38,075 nucleotides of DNA, taken from NCBI GenBank assembly GCA_003158475.1, contig PMJR01000089.1:8964-47038 (forward strand), in the 5' to 3' direction. Below, one piece after another: positions 9,988 to 19,485 of the stretch (positions within the stretch are counted from its first letter, which is position 1; the number at the start of each line of letters is the position of its first letter). A program made the position numbers and the translations under genes. The stretch is from Ignavibacteriota bacterium (lineage in GTDB: Bacteria; Bacteroidota; Ignavibacteria; UBA10030; UBA6906). The notes under the pieces are model-generated. The model saw nothing but the letters and a program-made list of their open reading frames with translations, did no database searches and was not told the DNA's origin.

Positions 9988-10344
9988 ATGGCAGCGAGTA
10001 AACTCGCTATGCGGCGCGTCATCATTTCCAAGTTGTTCGAATACCTCAAACTCAACTACGATTTCGAGCGGCCCGCTGATTCGGTCCTGAGAGGCCAGAT
10101 CTCGGACCGGGAAATCGATATCGTGCTCTCGTATAAGAGCGACCACAGGCTCGGAGAGCTGCGGGAGGCTCTGGCGAGAGTAGAGAGCGGGACATACGGG
10201 TACTGCATTGGCTGCAAACGACCTCTCAGTCGCGCGGACCTGGTACAGGACCCCGCACAGCGGGTCTGCGCATCATGCGAGGAATCGTTCAACCTGTCTC
10301 GGGAGTCTGTGCACACCCACCAGTTCACCGACAGCCCACGGTAG
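9988..10344 (+). CDS. TraR/DksA C4-type zinc-finger family protein
   Basis: ELREALARVESGTYGYCIGCKRPLSRADLVQDPAQRVCASCEESF; start assigned to the ATG after ggggagga. Confidence 0.85.
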   Translation: MAASKLAMRRVIISKLFEYLKLNYDFERPADSVLRGQISDREIDIVLSYKSDHRLGELREALARVESGTYGYCIGCKRPLSRADLVQDPAQRVCASCEESFNLSRESVHTHQFTDSPR

Positions 10345-10397
10345 TGGTGGAGCAGCCAGCGCAATCACGACACCTTTTTGAAGCAATCTACAGACGA

Positions 10398-10425
10398 GAA
10401 AGGCCCGGAATTTCCGGGCCTTTTT
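10398..10425 (+). terminator. Intrinsic terminator (ggcccggaa/ttccgggcc stem, T-tract)
   Basis: aaaggcccggaatttccgggccttttt, between the DksA-like CDS and the convergent tRNA; can work in both directions. Confidence 0.8.
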
Positions 10426-10436
10426 CGTTGAGGATG

Positions 10437-10511
10437 TGCCCTCGGCGTGAGTCGAACACGCGACCTGCGGTTTAGGAAACCGTCGCTCTATCCATACTGA
10501 GCTACGAGGGC
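10437..10511 (-). tRNA. tRNA-Arg (anticodon CCT)
   Basis: Minus strand GCCCTCG-TA-GCTC-AGTATGGATA-GAGC-G-ACGGT-TTCCTAA-ACCGC-AGGTC-GCGTG-TTCGACT-CACGC-CGAGGGC-A; acceptor, D and T stems fully paired; anticodon CCT. Confidence 0.93.
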
Positions 10512-10738
10512 GTCTGTACCACTTGAGACCAAAGCCTCCCGCCTCCCCTCCCCGCCCAATGATAAGGAAAACCCGGAATCCAATCAAGCGGTTAGTACCG
10601 CGCACCCGCTGCAAGGTCGCTGGCTTGCATCTCGAAGGATCCGAACGTACATTTGGCGATGAAATTATCGTGCCCCGGGCTTCTTGAGCGTTCAGAGACG
10701 CGCGGGCGCAGGGTTTCCCAACCTCCGGCAACCGACGC

Positions 10739-11542
10739 ATGACACACATGGGTAAGGTATTCAAACGGTACGCTCCTGCGGCACTCTCGGAATCGCGTGA
10801 GGCCCTCGGACAGGTCGGCGGCTCAGGGGATCTTGAAGCCGACATCAGCCTCTGCGCGCAGCAGACTCTCGAGCCTGCATTCATCAGGTACCTTCCGCGT
10901 GAAGGGAAGATTCTGGAGGCCGGCGCAGGACGGGGACGCTGGGTGTTCTATCTGCGGCGTCGGGGCTATGACGTCGTCGGGATGGATCTCGCCCGCGCCG
11001 AAATCGCTGCGGCAAAAGCATTCGATCCCGATGTGCCGATCGAGTATGGAAACGTTCTCCAGACGGGGTATCCCGACCGGTCATTCGAAGCCGTGATATC
11101 ACTCGGCGTCATTGAGCATTTTGAGGAGGGACCTCAGGCGGCTCTTGCGGAAGTCCGCCGGATACTCAAGGTGGGAGGACTGTTTCTCGTCACCGTGCCG
11201 ACCCAGAATTTCATGCGCGTCGCGCTCTTCAACCGCATAAAGAATGCTCAGACCTCCCTTCGCAGAATGAGGGGGGTCGAACTGGAGTTTGAAGAATACC
11301 GGTATTCACGCCGCCAGTTCGAAGCCCGGCTGCGGGAAGCGGGGTTCCTCGTCGTGGACCGCGCACCCGACGATTTCCGTCCGCCGATGAACATGGGATT
11401 GTACGCCGATTCCCGTTTTCTCCAGCATCCGGAACGCCGATGGGAGCTCAACAATGCAGGTAAACTTATGAATGCCACGCTGAGCGCCCTCTCCCCCTGG
11501 CTTCATTGCTCGGGGACCCTCTGGGTCTGCCGGTCTCCGTAG
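10739..11542 (+). CDS. Class I SAM-dependent methyltransferase
   Basis: ILEAGAGRGRWVFYLRRRGYDVVGMDLARAEIAAAK...FEAVISLGVIEHFEEGPQAALAEVRRILKVGGLFLVTVP. Confidence 0.88.
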   Translation: MTHMGKVFKRYAPAALSESREALGQVGGSGDLEADISLCAQQTLEPAFIRYLPREGKILEAGAGRGRWVFYLRRRGYDVVGMDLARAEIAAAKAFDPDVPIEYGNVLQTGYPDRSFEAVISLGVIEHFEEGPQAALAEVRRILKVGGLFLVTVPTQNFMRVALFNRIKNAQTSLRRMRGVELEFEEYRYSRRQFEARLREAGFLVVDRAPDDFRPPMNMGLYADSRFLQHPERRWELNNAGKLMNATLSALSPWLHCSGTLWVCRSP

Positions 11543-11566
11543 GTACGCGGCCACGAATCGGTCATT

Positions 11567-12151
11567 TCAGAGCTCACGGTAAAGCCTGTGGCGGTCGATG
11601 TACCGGGCGACGGAAGGAGGAACAAGGTAACTTATTGTGAGTCCTTTTTGGACCCTGCGGCGGATTTCGGTCGCGGAGATATCGATAGAGGGTACAGCGC
11701 ATTGAATGACGTCTTTCGGTAATGACGGGTCTGCAGCGACACCGGCGAATCCGGGCCGGTTCATGACGATCAGCGTCGCCCTCTTCCCGATTTCCCCCGG
11801 GTCCTTCCAGGTTCGGAATTCCGCCATGTTGTCCGCACCGATCAGAAGGAAGAATTCGTCTCTGGCGTTCTCCTCTCCCATCGCACGGAGTGTGTCAACA
11901 GTGTACGAAACTCCCCCCCTCTCAATTTCCATATCCGAGACTTGAAAAAACGGGTTGGATTTGACCCCCGCCCGAAGCATTGCGAGACGGTGGGCCGGGG
12001 ACGTCATGGCGGCGTCCACTTTGTGGGGAGAGATCATTGTCGGGACGAACAAGACACGGTCAAGTCCGACGCGCTCGCGGACGTACTCGGCGACGATGAG
12101 GTGTCCGTGATGCACCGGGTCGAATGTCCCGCCGAATACACCCAGTTTCAT
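11567..12151 (-). CDS. nadD: Nicotinate-nucleotide adenylyltransferase
   Basis: [37 protein letters not shown]...; ...SIDISATEIRRRVQKGLTISYLVPPSVARYI. Confidence 0.96.
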   Translation of the reverse strand: MKLGVFGGTFDPVHHGHLIVAEYVRERVGLDRVLFVPTMISPHKVDAAMTSPAHRLAMLRAGVKSNPFFQVSDMEIERGGVSYTVDTLRAMGEENARDEFFLLIGADNMAEFRTWKDPGEIGKRATLIVMNRPGFAGVAADPSLPKDVIQCAVPSIDISATEIRRRVQKGLTISYLVPPSVARYIDRHRLYREL

Positions 12152-13239
12152 GCGAGCGACCTGTAAAGGTTTAACGTCTCTTCCGCACACCGTGCCCATG
12201 TGAAGAGCTTCGCCCTCCGAAGCCCTTTCTCCCGCAGAGAATCCCGAAGAGAGGGATCCTCGAGGACCGATTGAATCGCCCCGGCCAGTTCCCCTTCCCC
12301 CGATGGATCGATCAGGATGCCGGCGTCCCCCATCACTTCCGGCAGTGACGCAGCGTTCGAGGTGATCACCGGTGTGCCGCAGGCCATGGCTTCAAGCACC
12401 GGAAATCCAAACCCTTCATAGAGCGATGGCATCACCAACGCTGTGGCTGCGCGGTACGCCGCGATGAGATCCGGCTCGGAGAGCCACCCGAGGCTTTGCA
12501 CCCGGTCGCCGATCCCCTCGCTCTTGCACAGGGCGTGCAATGCACTATTCTCCTCGAGTCTCTCACCCACGCACACGATCCGGACGTCCGTCCGGTCCCC
12601 GAGAGCGGAAACCGACCTGATGAGGGCGGAGACGTTTTTGTGCGGTTTGAGACTCCCGACGTAGAGAAGAAACCTCTTTCCGGTATTGTGTTTCCTCCTG
12701 AATTCGTCGGCGGACGCGTTGTCCTGCGCAGGGGCGAAGTCTTCCGAAACGCCGAGCGGGATCACGTGGATCTTCTCCGGCGGGCAGGGCATGCACCGGA
12801 GGAGTTCTTTTCCTGCAAAGTCCGAATCCACGATGACCGCGTCGGCCGCAGTGCAGGCATGTCCGATCATCACTCGTGCATATGCGCGCTGGACCGGCGA
12901 GAAGTACGCGGGAAACCTGAGGTGAATCACATCGTGGATAGTGACGACACGCCGCATGGACAGCCCGAACGGGAGCGTGTAATGGGGAGCGTGGAACAGA
13001 GAGATTCCTGCCCGGTTCGCCTGGAAAGAGAGCGAGATGAGCTCCCCCAGCGAGTATTTCCCCGACCGGTTAACGATCGTCTTCCCCGTGTGAGTGCGGC
13101 TGATGAGTCCGGCGTTATCGGGAGACGCAAAGTATGTAAATCGGTCCTCATTCTGACGGTCAAAAAATGAGGAGAGATTACGGATATACGTCCCGATTCC
13201 GAAGTCGAAGTATTTCCGTGCGTCGATGCCGACGTTCAT
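12148..13239 (-). CDS. Glycosyltransferase family 1/4 (GT4-like)
   Basis: [22 protein letters not shown]...; [54 protein letters not shown]. Start at the ATG overlapping the upstream stop. Confidence 0.92.
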   Translation of the reverse strand: MNVGIDARKYFDFGIGTYIRNLSSFFDRQNEDRFTYFASPDNAGLISRTHTGKTIVNRSGKYSLGELISLSFQANRAGISLFHAPHYTLPFGLSMRRVVTIHDVIHLRFPAYFSPVQRAYARVMIGHACTAADAVIVDSDFAGKELLRCMPCPPEKIHVIPLGVSEDFAPAQDNASADEFRRKHNTGKRFLLYVGSLKPHKNVSALIRSVSALGDRTDVRIVCVGERLEENSALHALCKSEGIGDRVQSLGWLSEPDLIAAYRAATALVMPSLYEGFGFPVLEAMACGTPVITSNAASLPEVMGDAGILIDPSGEGELAGAIQSVLEDPSLRDSLREKGLRRAKLFTWARCAEETLNLYRSLA

Positions 13240-14081
13240 TGTGGGGACCGAAAAAGCATCGAGAGGACATTCGAAGCGATTGCGCGTTGATCCCGGTTTC
13301 CCAGGAAACGGCGGCAAAGAGACGTCGCGAACAAGTAACCCCTGATAAGCACGTTGTCGATCATGGAAGCGTGCCGTGTGTAGTACAGAAGCTGCGAGCG
13401 GCGATACTCCTTCTGGACGGAGGGAGGGATGCCCCCGGGCTGGCTTCCGCCTCCCATGTGCTCTACACGGACATCGGGGATGTAGTGTATCTCGTGTCCT
13501 GTCCTGGAAATGCGGGCACAAAGGTCGACATCATCGAAGTACATGAAGTACCGCTCATCGAAACCTCCGACCTCCTCGAACACCGTCCTCCGTACCACGA
13601 GGGCCGCACCGGACACCCAGTCCCGACGGACTGTGTCCTGCCTCTTGTACAGGTCGTGCCGCAGGCTCATGCGCCACTCGGACCAGACCGTGGGAAATTT
13701 TCCCGTTGAATACTGAACCGTTCCGTCCGGGTTGAGAAGCTGCAGGCCCGCCGCCCCGCAGGACGGGGTTCGGGCGAAATACGACTCGATGTGGGTCAGG
13801 ATTTCCGTGTGAACTCGCGTATCGTTATTAAGGAACAGGAGGAGCCCGCCGTGCGATGTCCTGGCTCCCCTGTTGTTCGCTGCGCCGAACCCCGCGTTTT
13901 CGGGATTGAAGATGACCGTGCAACCGGCAAGTTGTTCCGTGGCGGCATGGACGCCGGGAGCAGTGGATCCGTTATCCACGACGGTAATCTCGAGATCGCC
14001 CTTGTGGTGGAGCCGGAGGGATTCCACCGCGCGTTTTGTCAGGTCGGGATGGTTGAATTGAACGATGACAATGGAGATCAT
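13236..14081 (-). CDS. Glycosyltransferase family 2 (rhamnosyltransferase-like)
   Basis: MISIVIVQFNHPDLTKRAVESLRLHHKGDLEITVVDNGST...NPENAGFGAANNRGARTSHGGLLLFLNNDTRV...GGFDERYFMYFDDVDLCARI. Confidence 0.93.
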   Translation of the reverse strand: MISIVIVQFNHPDLTKRAVESLRLHHKGDLEITVVDNGSTAPGVHAATEQLAGCTVIFNPENAGFGAANNRGARTSHGGLLLFLNNDTRVHTEILTHIESYFARTPSCGAAGLQLLNPDGTVQYSTGKFPTVWSEWRMSLRHDLYKRQDTVRRDWVSGAALVVRRTVFEEVGGFDERYFMYFDDVDLCARISRTGHEIHYIPDVRVEHMGGGSQPGGIPPSVQKEYRRSQLLYYTRHASMIDNVLIRGYLFATSLCRRFLGNRDQRAIASNVLSMLFRSPQ

Positions 14082-15115
14082 CGTGCCCCCGGCGGCATAT
14101 CCTCAAGTGTGCGAATACCTGTCAGGCGGAAATACATGTGCGCAACGGCGTTGATGATTTTCCCGGGCGCCGACTCCCCGTTGGTAAGGTCCGACGTCAT
14201 CCAGGTTGTGACCTCCTTCTCCGGCGAGCGGCGAGCGGCGCGCACCACCCGGCGTTTCCCGGCAATCCTCACCGGATGCACGAGAAGCCACAGGTACGCA
14301 CGGAGAAGGCCCGCAAGCGAGTATTTGCGGAAGAGGAGCGAGGCTGCAAGTTTCGCACAGACGTTCAGGGCGAATAACGGGAGGAGTTTCAGGAGCGTCG
14401 GCGTGCTGAAGAAAAGGAGCATGGTGAGGAGCCTGTTCCGTTCCTGGTACATTGTCATGAGCGAAGCCTGTTGTGTGCGCGTTGTGTCGCTCCCGAGATG
14501 CCGTACCCTTGACGCGGAAGTCTGGATGACGACGCAGCCGAGAAACCGGGCGCGCAGGCTCAGGTACACGTCCTCGAGGTACAGGAAGTACTCGTCGTCG
14601 AAGGGCGCGCCCAGGATGTCACGCTTGTAGATGAGCGATGCCCCGCCCGCGAAGCACGTGTTCTCGGGTCTCTCGAACTTCCTCATGATGTTATGGCCGA
14701 GGAAATTCAGAGAGCCGTTCTTCTCATAATACTTCTCCGGAACACCCTCCGTGCGTATCAGCGACCCGGCGATGGCGACCGGCGCGGGTGCAACGGCATC
14801 GACAAGCCCCTGCAGCCAGCCATCCGCGACGATGGCGTCGTTGTTCAACAGGACAATCAGTTCTCCTGCGGCGTGACGCACCCCCTCGTTATTGCCGCCG
14901 GCGAACCCGGTGTTCCCCGTGGACCTGACGAGCGTGACACCCGGAAAATTCGCTTCGACATACACGGCACTCCCGTCGCTGGAGCCATTGTCAACCACGA
15001 TGACTTCAAAACGGTCGTACGCCTGTGAGAGCACGGCGGTCAGACAGTCGTGGAGAAGGTGCTTCCCGTTGTAGTTGACGATGATCACCGAACAGAACGG
15101 GAGGGGATGATTCAT
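14078..15115 (-). CDS. Glycosyltransferase family 2
   Basis: FCSVIIVNYNGKHLLHDCLTAVLSQAYDRFEVIVVDNGSSDGS...NTGFAGGNNEGVRHAAGELIVLLNNDAIV; C-terminal TM region. Confidence 0.92.
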   Translation of the reverse strand: MNHPLPFCSVIIVNYNGKHLLHDCLTAVLSQAYDRFEVIVVDNGSSDGSAVYVEANFPGVTLVRSTGNTGFAGGNNEGVRHAAGELIVLLNNDAIVADGWLQGLVDAVAPAPVAIAGSLIRTEGVPEKYYEKNGSLNFLGHNIMRKFERPENTCFAGGASLIYKRDILGAPFDDEYFLYLEDVYLSLRARFLGCVVIQTSASRVRHLGSDTTRTQQASLMTMYQERNRLLTMLLFFSTPTLLKLLPLFALNVCAKLAASLLFRKYSLAGLLRAYLWLLVHPVRIAGKRRVVRAARRSPEKEVTTWMTSDLTNGESAPGKIINAVAHMYFRLTGIRTLEDMPPGAR

Positions 15116-15145
15116 GGGGGAGACGGCCGGCCTTTGGAAGAGGAT

Positions 15146-16090
15146 TCACCACGTAAACTTGTTCTTGTAATAGTCGACAATCCGTGCCAGCTCTTCGTCG
15201 AAATTCTTCGTGTTCTTCCAGCCGAGCTCCCGCAGGCGGGAATCATCCAGCGAATAGCGTATGTCCTCCCCCATCCGGACGTAGTTGAACTGGGCGTAGT
15301 CCTCGAGGGGAACATCCTTGCCGAAATAGCAGCGCAGGACCTTGGCAACCACCTCTTTGTTTTGCGCTTCGTAATTGCCGGACACGTTGTAAATGGTGTT
15401 CCGCTCACCATGTTCGACGATGTGCAGTATCGCCGACGCCGTGTCGTCTGCATGCAGCCAGTTTCGCACGAATGAACCGTCGCCGTGGAGAGGTATTTTC
15501 TTCCCGAGGGAGAGGTACTTGACGGCTTTGGGAATGAGTTTTTCGGGATACTGATCGATGCCGTAATTGTTTGTCGGACGGACGATGACGAACGGCACGC
15601 CGTGCGTCCGGTGCCAACCGAGTATGAGCATGTCGGCCGCCGCCTTGCTCGCGGAGTACGGGTTGCTCGGCTTCAAGGGGTCGGTTTCCCTGTGGTTCCC
15701 GGCGGTCAGATCCCCGTACACTTCGTCGGTGCTCAGATGGACCAGCACGGGCATTTCGTAGTTGCGCTTTGCGCGGACCAGCTCCAGGATGTTCTCGACC
15801 CCCATGATATTCGTGTGGAGGAAGCGTTTGCTGTCGACAATACTGTTGTCAACGTGAGTTTCAGCAGCGAAATTGAACACGATGTCCACCTCGTACAGGT
15901 GGTCCATTGTGGCAATGTCTGCTTCGAGGAATTTGAATGACTTCGAGTGCTGGAATTCTTCGAGATGCTCGGAACGGGCGGCATAGGTCTTTTTGTCGAT
16001 TCCCCATACGCGCCAGCCCCGCAGGAGACAGGCACGCGTGAAATGAGAGCCCATGAATCCAAGGCATCCGGTAACGGCGACGACTTTCAT
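15146..16090 (-). CDS. NAD-dependent epimerase/dehydratase, RmlB-like dTDP-glucose 4,6-dehydratase
   Basis: MKVVAVTGCLGFMGSHFTRACLLRGWRVWGIDKKTYAA...LSTDEVYGDLTAGNHRETDPLKPSNPYSASKAAADML...RPTNNYGIDQYPEKLIP. Confidence 0.87.
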   Translation of the reverse strand: MKVVAVTGCLGFMGSHFTRACLLRGWRVWGIDKKTYAARSEHLEEFQHSKSFKFLEADIATMDHLYEVDIVFNFAAETHVDNSIVDSKRFLHTNIMGVENILELVRAKRNYEMPVLVHLSTDEVYGDLTAGNHRETDPLKPSNPYSASKAAADMLILGWHRTHGVPFVIVRPTNNYGIDQYPEKLIPKAVKYLSLGKKIPLHGDGSFVRNWLHADDTASAILHIVEHGERNTIYNVSGNYEAQNKEVVAKVLRCYFGKDVPLEDYAQFNYVRMGEDIRYSLDDSRLRELGWKNTKNFDEELARIVDYYKNKFTW

Positions 16091-18072
16091 TTGCGTGGTG
16101 CTCCTGCTGAGGTGTCGGGAATAATGGTGGGAACGGGAACCGGGAGTATGAAGCCGCCTGCGTACTGCACCGCCTGGCAGCGGGCAATGATCTCTTTCTG
16201 GAAATTCCATGCGAGGAGGAGCAGGTAGTCCACCCTGGTCCCGGCCAGCTCCTGGATCCCCGCGATGCGCATGTGCGCCCCGGGCGTGAAATAACCCCGC
16301 TTTTTCGGGTTGTCATCGATGGCGACCGGAACATCGCGATCACTGATCTCGAAGAAATTCACAAGCGTGTTCCCCTTTGCGCTCGCGCCGTACGCCCAGA
16401 TCACCTTGCCGCCCGCGACTTCCCTGTCGATGAGCTCCCTGAGCTGCCGCTTGTTGAGGAGGACGCGCTCCGCGAAAGCGCGGTACGGTTCCCGGGCGGT
16501 GATGCCGAACGCGGTCTCGCGCTCGAGATACTCCGCGACCCGGGGTGTGCGCTCGTGTTCGCCCCGCCTGCACACATACGTCCGGATTGTTCCCCCGTGA
16601 AGGTCTGCGAAGTACTCCACATCGAACACATCCATCTCATGCATGCGCATCAGGGTCACCAGCGGAGTGATGCCGATGTACGAGAGATGTTCGTGATACG
16701 CCGTATCGAACTCGTTCTTCCCGATAAAGTCGAGGACGTAGGGGCATTCGATGACAAATATTCCCCGGCGGGCCAGGCAGGAGGCCACCCCTTCCACAAA
16801 CTTGTGGACATCGTCCACATGCGCAAAGACATTGGTCGCCGTGATCACCACGGGGTCGCCGAACCGCGCAGTGACGTCTTTGGCGATGGAGGGTGACCAG
16901 TAGACGTTCAGTGTCCGGATGCCCGCGGCGTTAGCTTCCGTCGCGAGGTTCTCGGCGGGATCGATGCCCACGACGCGCATGCCGATGTCCTGGAATTTCG
17001 AAAGCAGGCACCCGTCGTTGCTGGCGATGTCCATCACCATGTCTCCCGGCTTCGCCCCCGCCACCCGGCACGATGTCCGGGCGAGCTCTTCGCAATGTTT
17101 CCGGAAGGTCGCCGTTGTGGAGCTCACATACAGGTAGTTCTTGAACATCAGATCCGGGTGAACGACCCTTGTCAGTTGCGACAGGCCGCACCTGGTGCAC
17201 ACCTGGAGGGAAAGCTCCTCCCTGAACTCGGGAGAAGAAAGGTCTGTCCGTGTGACGTACGAATTTGCCAAGGGGGTCGATCCGAGGTCGAGATAGCGGT
17301 CGAGCGTGACCGACCCACAAATCCTGCACTGTGATTGGATCTTGGAGGCTGTCGTTCCTTCGGTCATCAAGTTGTTGAACCGGGTTGTGTCCATTGATGA
17401 GTCATGCGGCAGGGCATAGGTGATTGCGATGTCCCTGCGCCGGACCGGCCGCACGTCGGGATTGAATTCACTTTTGACGATGTCGAATATCGAACGGGGC
17501 ACCGGCCGGCCGACGTTGATGACGCCGGCAACGTCCTCCCTGAGCGCGAGGCGATAGATTGCTTCCGCCGCTTCGCCAATCGGCATGCGTGACGTGTACT
17601 GGTCGGTGCACCCCTGAGCAAAGTTCAGTTCCCTGTAAAATGAGGTGCGCACGATGAGGCTGTTGGCCACCAGAAGGACTGAGCATTCGCCGCCGAGCTT
17701 CGATGCCGCGTACCGGTTGACAGGCAGGACCGGCGACTCTTCCGAGTAGTCTCCCCGTTCGCCCGGGTACACGTAATCGGAGGAGATGTACACGAGCCGG
17801 GCATGATGCCGTCTGCACCAGAGGGCGACGTTTGCCGTCCCGATGATGTTGGAAAGCAGGTATCCCTCATCGGCGTCCTCGTTGAACTTGTTGGTGACCG
17901 CTCCTGCATGGATGACGACCGACACCCCCCCTTTTGCACAATACGATTCAATTGAATCGTACGAAGAGACGTCCATCTCATTCCTGGACGGCGCGAGGAG
18001 GTCACGGTCGAGCTTCAGAAGCTCCTTTGCAAGCTGCCCTGCGCCACCTGTGACGAGTATCCTATTTTGCAC
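16087..18072 (-). CDS. Fusion: N-terminal RmlD-like NAD(P)-dependent sugar reductase (SDR) plus C-terminal TylC3/NovU-type sugar C-methyltransferase
   Basis: N-terminal half VQNRILVTGGAGQLAKELLKLDRDLLAPSRNEMDVSS...YISSDYVYPGERGDYSEESPVLPVNRYAASK; C-terminal half CRICGSVTLDRYLDLGSTPLANSYV...CTRCGLSQL (zinc-binding), MVMDIASNDGCLLSKFQ, AYGASAKGNTLVNFFEISDRDVPVAIDDNPKKRGYFTPG. One uninterrupted frame. GTG start at 18072 overlaps the upstream stop. Confidence 0.85.
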   Translation of the reverse strand: MQNRILVTGGAGQLAKELLKLDRDLLAPSRNEMDVSSYDSIESYCAKGGVSVVIHAGAVTNKFNEDADEGYLLSNIIGTANVALWCRRHHARLVYISSDYVYPGERGDYSEESPVLPVNRYAASKLGGECSVLLVANSLIVRTSFYRELNFAQGCTDQYTSRMPIGEAAEAIYRLALREDVAGVINVGRPVPRSIFDIVKSEFNPDVRPVRRRDIAITYALPHDSSMDTTRFNNLMTEGTTASKIQSQCRICGSVTLDRYLDLGSTPLANSYVTRTDLSSPEFREELSLQVCTRCGLSQLTRVVHPDLMFKNYLYVSSTTATFRKHCEELARTSCRVAGAKPGDMVMDIASNDGCLLSKFQDIGMRVVGIDPAENLATEANAAGIRTLNVYWSPSIAKDVTARFGDPVVITATNVFAHVDDVHKFVEGVASCLARRGIFVIECPYVLDFIGKNEFDTAYHEHLSYIGITPLVTLMRMHEMDVFDVEYFADLHGGTIRTYVCRRGEHERTPRVAEYLERETAFGITAREPYRAFAERVLLNKRQLRELIDREVAGGKVIWAYGASAKGNTLVNFFEISDRDVPVAIDDNPKKRGYFTPGAHMRIAGIQELAGTRVDYLLLLAWNFQKEIIARCQAVQYAGGFILPVPVPTIIPDTSAGAPRK

Positions 18073-18493
18073 GACGTAACCAGTCAAACCCCATGGCCTC
18101 GACGGTCTTGCGTTCTTCGTCCGCCGGGTTATATTTGCTCGTAAGCCAGTAGAGAACAACCGCGGGTTCGTTGGTGAAATTGTAATATCCGTGCCAGATC
18201 CCGCGCGGTATGAACAGCGCACCGTCCTTGGCGCTCCGTTCGGAAGAGTAGACCCACTCCACGGTCCCCTTTTCGTGGGCCGGTGCGTTGCAGAAACCGA
18301 ATTTAAGCGCCCCTTTCACGCAGATCTGATAGTCATCCTGGAACTCATGCCGGTGCCAGGCCGACAGAGCCCCCGGATGGACGATGGTCGCATTGACATC
18401 ACCATTGCCGACCGGAAAAATGTCGTTATACCGAATGCCACGGTCGTCCTCGTGAAACCGGAGGGCGTGGCGCTTGATCAGTGAGCCGGCCAT
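18062..18493 (-). CDS. Cupin-fold, RmlC-like dTDP-sugar epimerase/isomerase family protein
   Basis: HPGALSAWHRHEFQDDYQICVKGALKFGFCNAP...GALFIPRGIWHGYYNFTNEPAVVLYWLTSKYNPADE. Confidence 0.75.
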   Translation of the reverse strand: MAGSLIKRHALRFHEDDRGIRYNDIFPVGNGDVNATIVHPGALSAWHRHEFQDDYQICVKGALKFGFCNAPAHEKGTVEWVYSSERSAKDGALFIPRGIWHGYYNFTNEPAVVLYWLTSKYNPADEERKTVEAMGFDWLRRAK

Positions 18494-18518
18494 GACGGCG
18501 GTGCCTCCCTGGATTTTT

Positions 18519-19478
18519 TCAGATTCGCCCTTCCTGCGGGAAGAGGGCGTATTTTACGTGCCAACCCGCCTCGGTGATCGTCCACCGGCAGTCGTCACCG
18601 GGTGAAAACATGTACCTGATCCGGGCCGCGACCCATCGGCGCGCAAACTGGAACGCGTAGAGCGTCCTGGTCGCCAGCGAGTAGAGGCGCCCGTGATGTT
18701 TTGTGAGGAACTTGTTGTACCCGGAGTACATCAGGCGGAGACGGTACTCCGGCACCTTGCTGAAGGACTGTCCGCCGAAATGAATAATCTCCGCAGCGGG
18801 GACATAATACAGCCGCCACCTGGTGTCGTGTTTGATGCGGTAGCAGAAGTCCGTTTCCTCGCAATAGCTGGTGTAGCGCTCATCGAAAAACCCGATCTTG
18901 CTTATCACTTCCCGTCTGATCAGCATGTCCGCCCCCGAGAGGTACTGGGCCTCCATCGGAGTCGTTATGGATTCTCCGGGGACAATGCCGATCTGCGGCC
19001 AGCGGACGAACGGGACAAGGTGCGACATACCGAAAGCTTCAGAGAACGCCTGGAGGAGACCGGGGAACGAACCGAACGACACCTGTGTCGACATATCCCG
19101 GTTGCGCAGCTTCCCCGCACATGCGCCGGCATCGGGATGGGTCTCCAGGAATTCAAGCAGGATCTTGATCGCGTTGTTCACAAGCACCATGTCCGAATTC
19201 AGCATCTGGACGTACTTTCCCTTTGCAAGGGCGACCCCCTTGTTGTAGGATTTTGCGACTCCGATGTTCGTCTGGTTGATCGTCAGGATCACGTCGGGGA
19301 ATTCCGCGCGGACCATCTCGGGGCTTCCGTCGGTCGACCCGTCATCGACGATAATGATCTCGTACGTCAGCCCCTTCGTCTTTTCATGGACGGAATGGAG
19401 GCAGTCGCGCAGCATATCGCGCACATTCCACTGCGTGAAAACTATGGAAACATCCGGATGTGACAGAGCACGGCTCAT
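18519..19478 (-). CDS. Glycosyltransferase family 2
   Basis: MSRALSHPDVSIVFTQWNVRDMLRDCLHSVHEKTKGLTYEIIIVDDGSTDGS...YVQMLNSDMVLV...FFDERYTSYCEETDFCYRIK. Confidence 0.92.
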   Translation of the reverse strand: MSRALSHPDVSIVFTQWNVRDMLRDCLHSVHEKTKGLTYEIIIVDDGSTDGSPEMVRAEFPDVILTINQTNIGVAKSYNKGVALAKGKYVQMLNSDMVLVNNAIKILLEFLETHPDAGACAGKLRNRDMSTQVSFGSFPGLLQAFSEAFGMSHLVPFVRWPQIGIVPGESITTPMEAQYLSGADMLIRREVISKIGFFDERYTSYCEETDFCYRIKHDTRWRLYYVPAAEIIHFGGQSFSKVPEYRLRLMYSGYNKFLTKHHGRLYSLATRTLYAFQFARRWVAARIRYMFSPGDDCRWTITEAGWHVKYALFPQEGRI

Positions 19479-19485
19479 GATCAGT

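Noticed and set aside
10437-10511. tRNA-Arg as an integration site for a mobile island
   Set aside because: No integrase, transposase or obvious att duplication seen nearby.
10273-10884. 203-aa minus-strand ORF
   Set aside because: Runs through the terminator and the tRNA-Arg gene and overlaps the methyltransferase start; not plausible.
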